From Mucilaginibacter sp. SG564 (GTDB taxonomy: Bacteria > Bacteroidota > Bacteroidia > Sphingobacteriales > Sphingobacteriaceae), in the NCBI RefSeq assembly GCF_013149275.1, contig NZ_JABGNA010000005.1, positions 310,001 to 374,000 on the forward strand: a stretch of 64,000 nt of DNA. The letters are read 5' to 3'. Position 1 is the stretch's first letter. Each line of letters starts with the position of its first letter. The notes below the pieces were generated by a model. That model was not told where the DNA came from and did not search any database. It saw nothing but the letters and a program-made list of their open reading frames with translations. A program made the position numbers and the translations under genes. This document shows positions 63,793 through 64,000 of this stretch, one piece after another.

Positions 63793-64000
63793 ATGACCTT
63801 TAAATCAACTATTCTTATTCACCCAGGACTGGGAAATTCCGGTCCGGCGCACTGGCAATCACTTTGGGAAAAACAGTTTAATTTTGGCCGTATCGAACAA
63901 CAGGATTGGGAAACCCCGGTTTGCAGCGACTGGATACAAACACTCAATAGCTATGTGCAGCAACACGACCCTAAAAATGTGATCCTGGTTGGTCATAGCC
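63793..64000 (+). CDS. RBBP9/YdeN-family alpha/beta-hydrolase, cut by the window end
   Basis: The first 69 codons of a small hydrolase. ILIHPGLGNSGPAHWQSLWE is the family start and VILVGHS the nucleophile strand, with the Ser at the last visible codon. RBBP9/YdeN proteins are small serine hydrolases of poorly known substrate. The rest lies beyond 64000. Confidence 0.75.
   Translation, partial: MTFKSTILIHPGLGNSGPAHWQSLWEKQFNFGRIEQQDWETPVCSDWIQTLNSYVQQHDPKNVILVGHS

Overview
The window is a typical chromosomal stretch of a Bacteroidota bacterium, most likely Sphingobacteriaceae (Mucilaginibacter/Pedobacter-like). The signs are an alternative complex III/caa3-type oxidase gene block, RprX/RprY-style regulators, few Shine-Dalgarno sites, promoters of the form TAnnTTTG close to start codons, and many DUF families common in that phylum. 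No phage, transposase, CRISPR array, rRNA or tRNA gene was found. The species is inferred, not proven.

Layout. 79-6866: a hydroxamate-siderophore operon (PLP decarboxylase, NIS synthetase fused to an acyltransferase, N-hydroxylase, MATE exporter). 6946-12482: hemW, a fasciclin protein, two tandem Cupin_8 proteins, an NTF2-like protein and a PfkB sugar kinase. 12726-18326: a VWA + MoxR ATPase pair, then a metallophosphoesterase, a UbiA-like membrane protein and a methyltransferase. 18502-22748 (minus): a lipoprotein related to S9 peptidases but without its catalytic Ser and His, followed by a sensor kinase and response regulator. 22902-27793: TPR, DUF4286, OmpA, DUF2461 and DUF983 proteins. 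27897-44875 (minus): about 17 kb of respiratory genes, read in the order actABCDEF, ctaC, ctaD, ctaA, ctaB, two subunit III genes, subunit IV, SCO, DUF420 and a small membrane protein. These would move electrons from menaquinol through alternative complex III to a heme-copper oxidase, with heme A synthesis and copper insertion encoded alongside. 45130-50264: a deoxyhypusine-synthase homologue, an outer-membrane barrel, a methyltransferase, a SirB1-like protein, a GNAT enzyme and a stand-alone EF-Tu domain III-like protein. 50281-64000: an esterase, prfB with its programmed frameshift, an orphan helical protein, pgi, a BamE-like lipoprotein, a CPBP protease, a glutaminyl cyclase, yraN, dnaG lacking its zinc ligands, a DMT transporter, asnS, an SRPBCC protein and the start of an RBBP9-like hydrolase.

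The most unusual signal lies between the genes. At least ten families of intergenic repeats occur. Most share one plan: an 8-12 base word repeated two to four times, a spacer, then the reverse complement of the same words. Families differ in the word used. Several copies reach into genes and supply their stop or start codons. A 380-base nested inverted-repeat element (52430-52809) looks like a non-autonomous mobile or structural element. Other points to check are the dead S9 paralogue in the sensor operon, the EF-Tu domain III-like protein, the strong AGGAGG in the prfB frameshift site of a phylum said to hide its anti-Shine-Dalgarno, the zinc-less primase, and a His-to-Tyr change in the SCO copper site.
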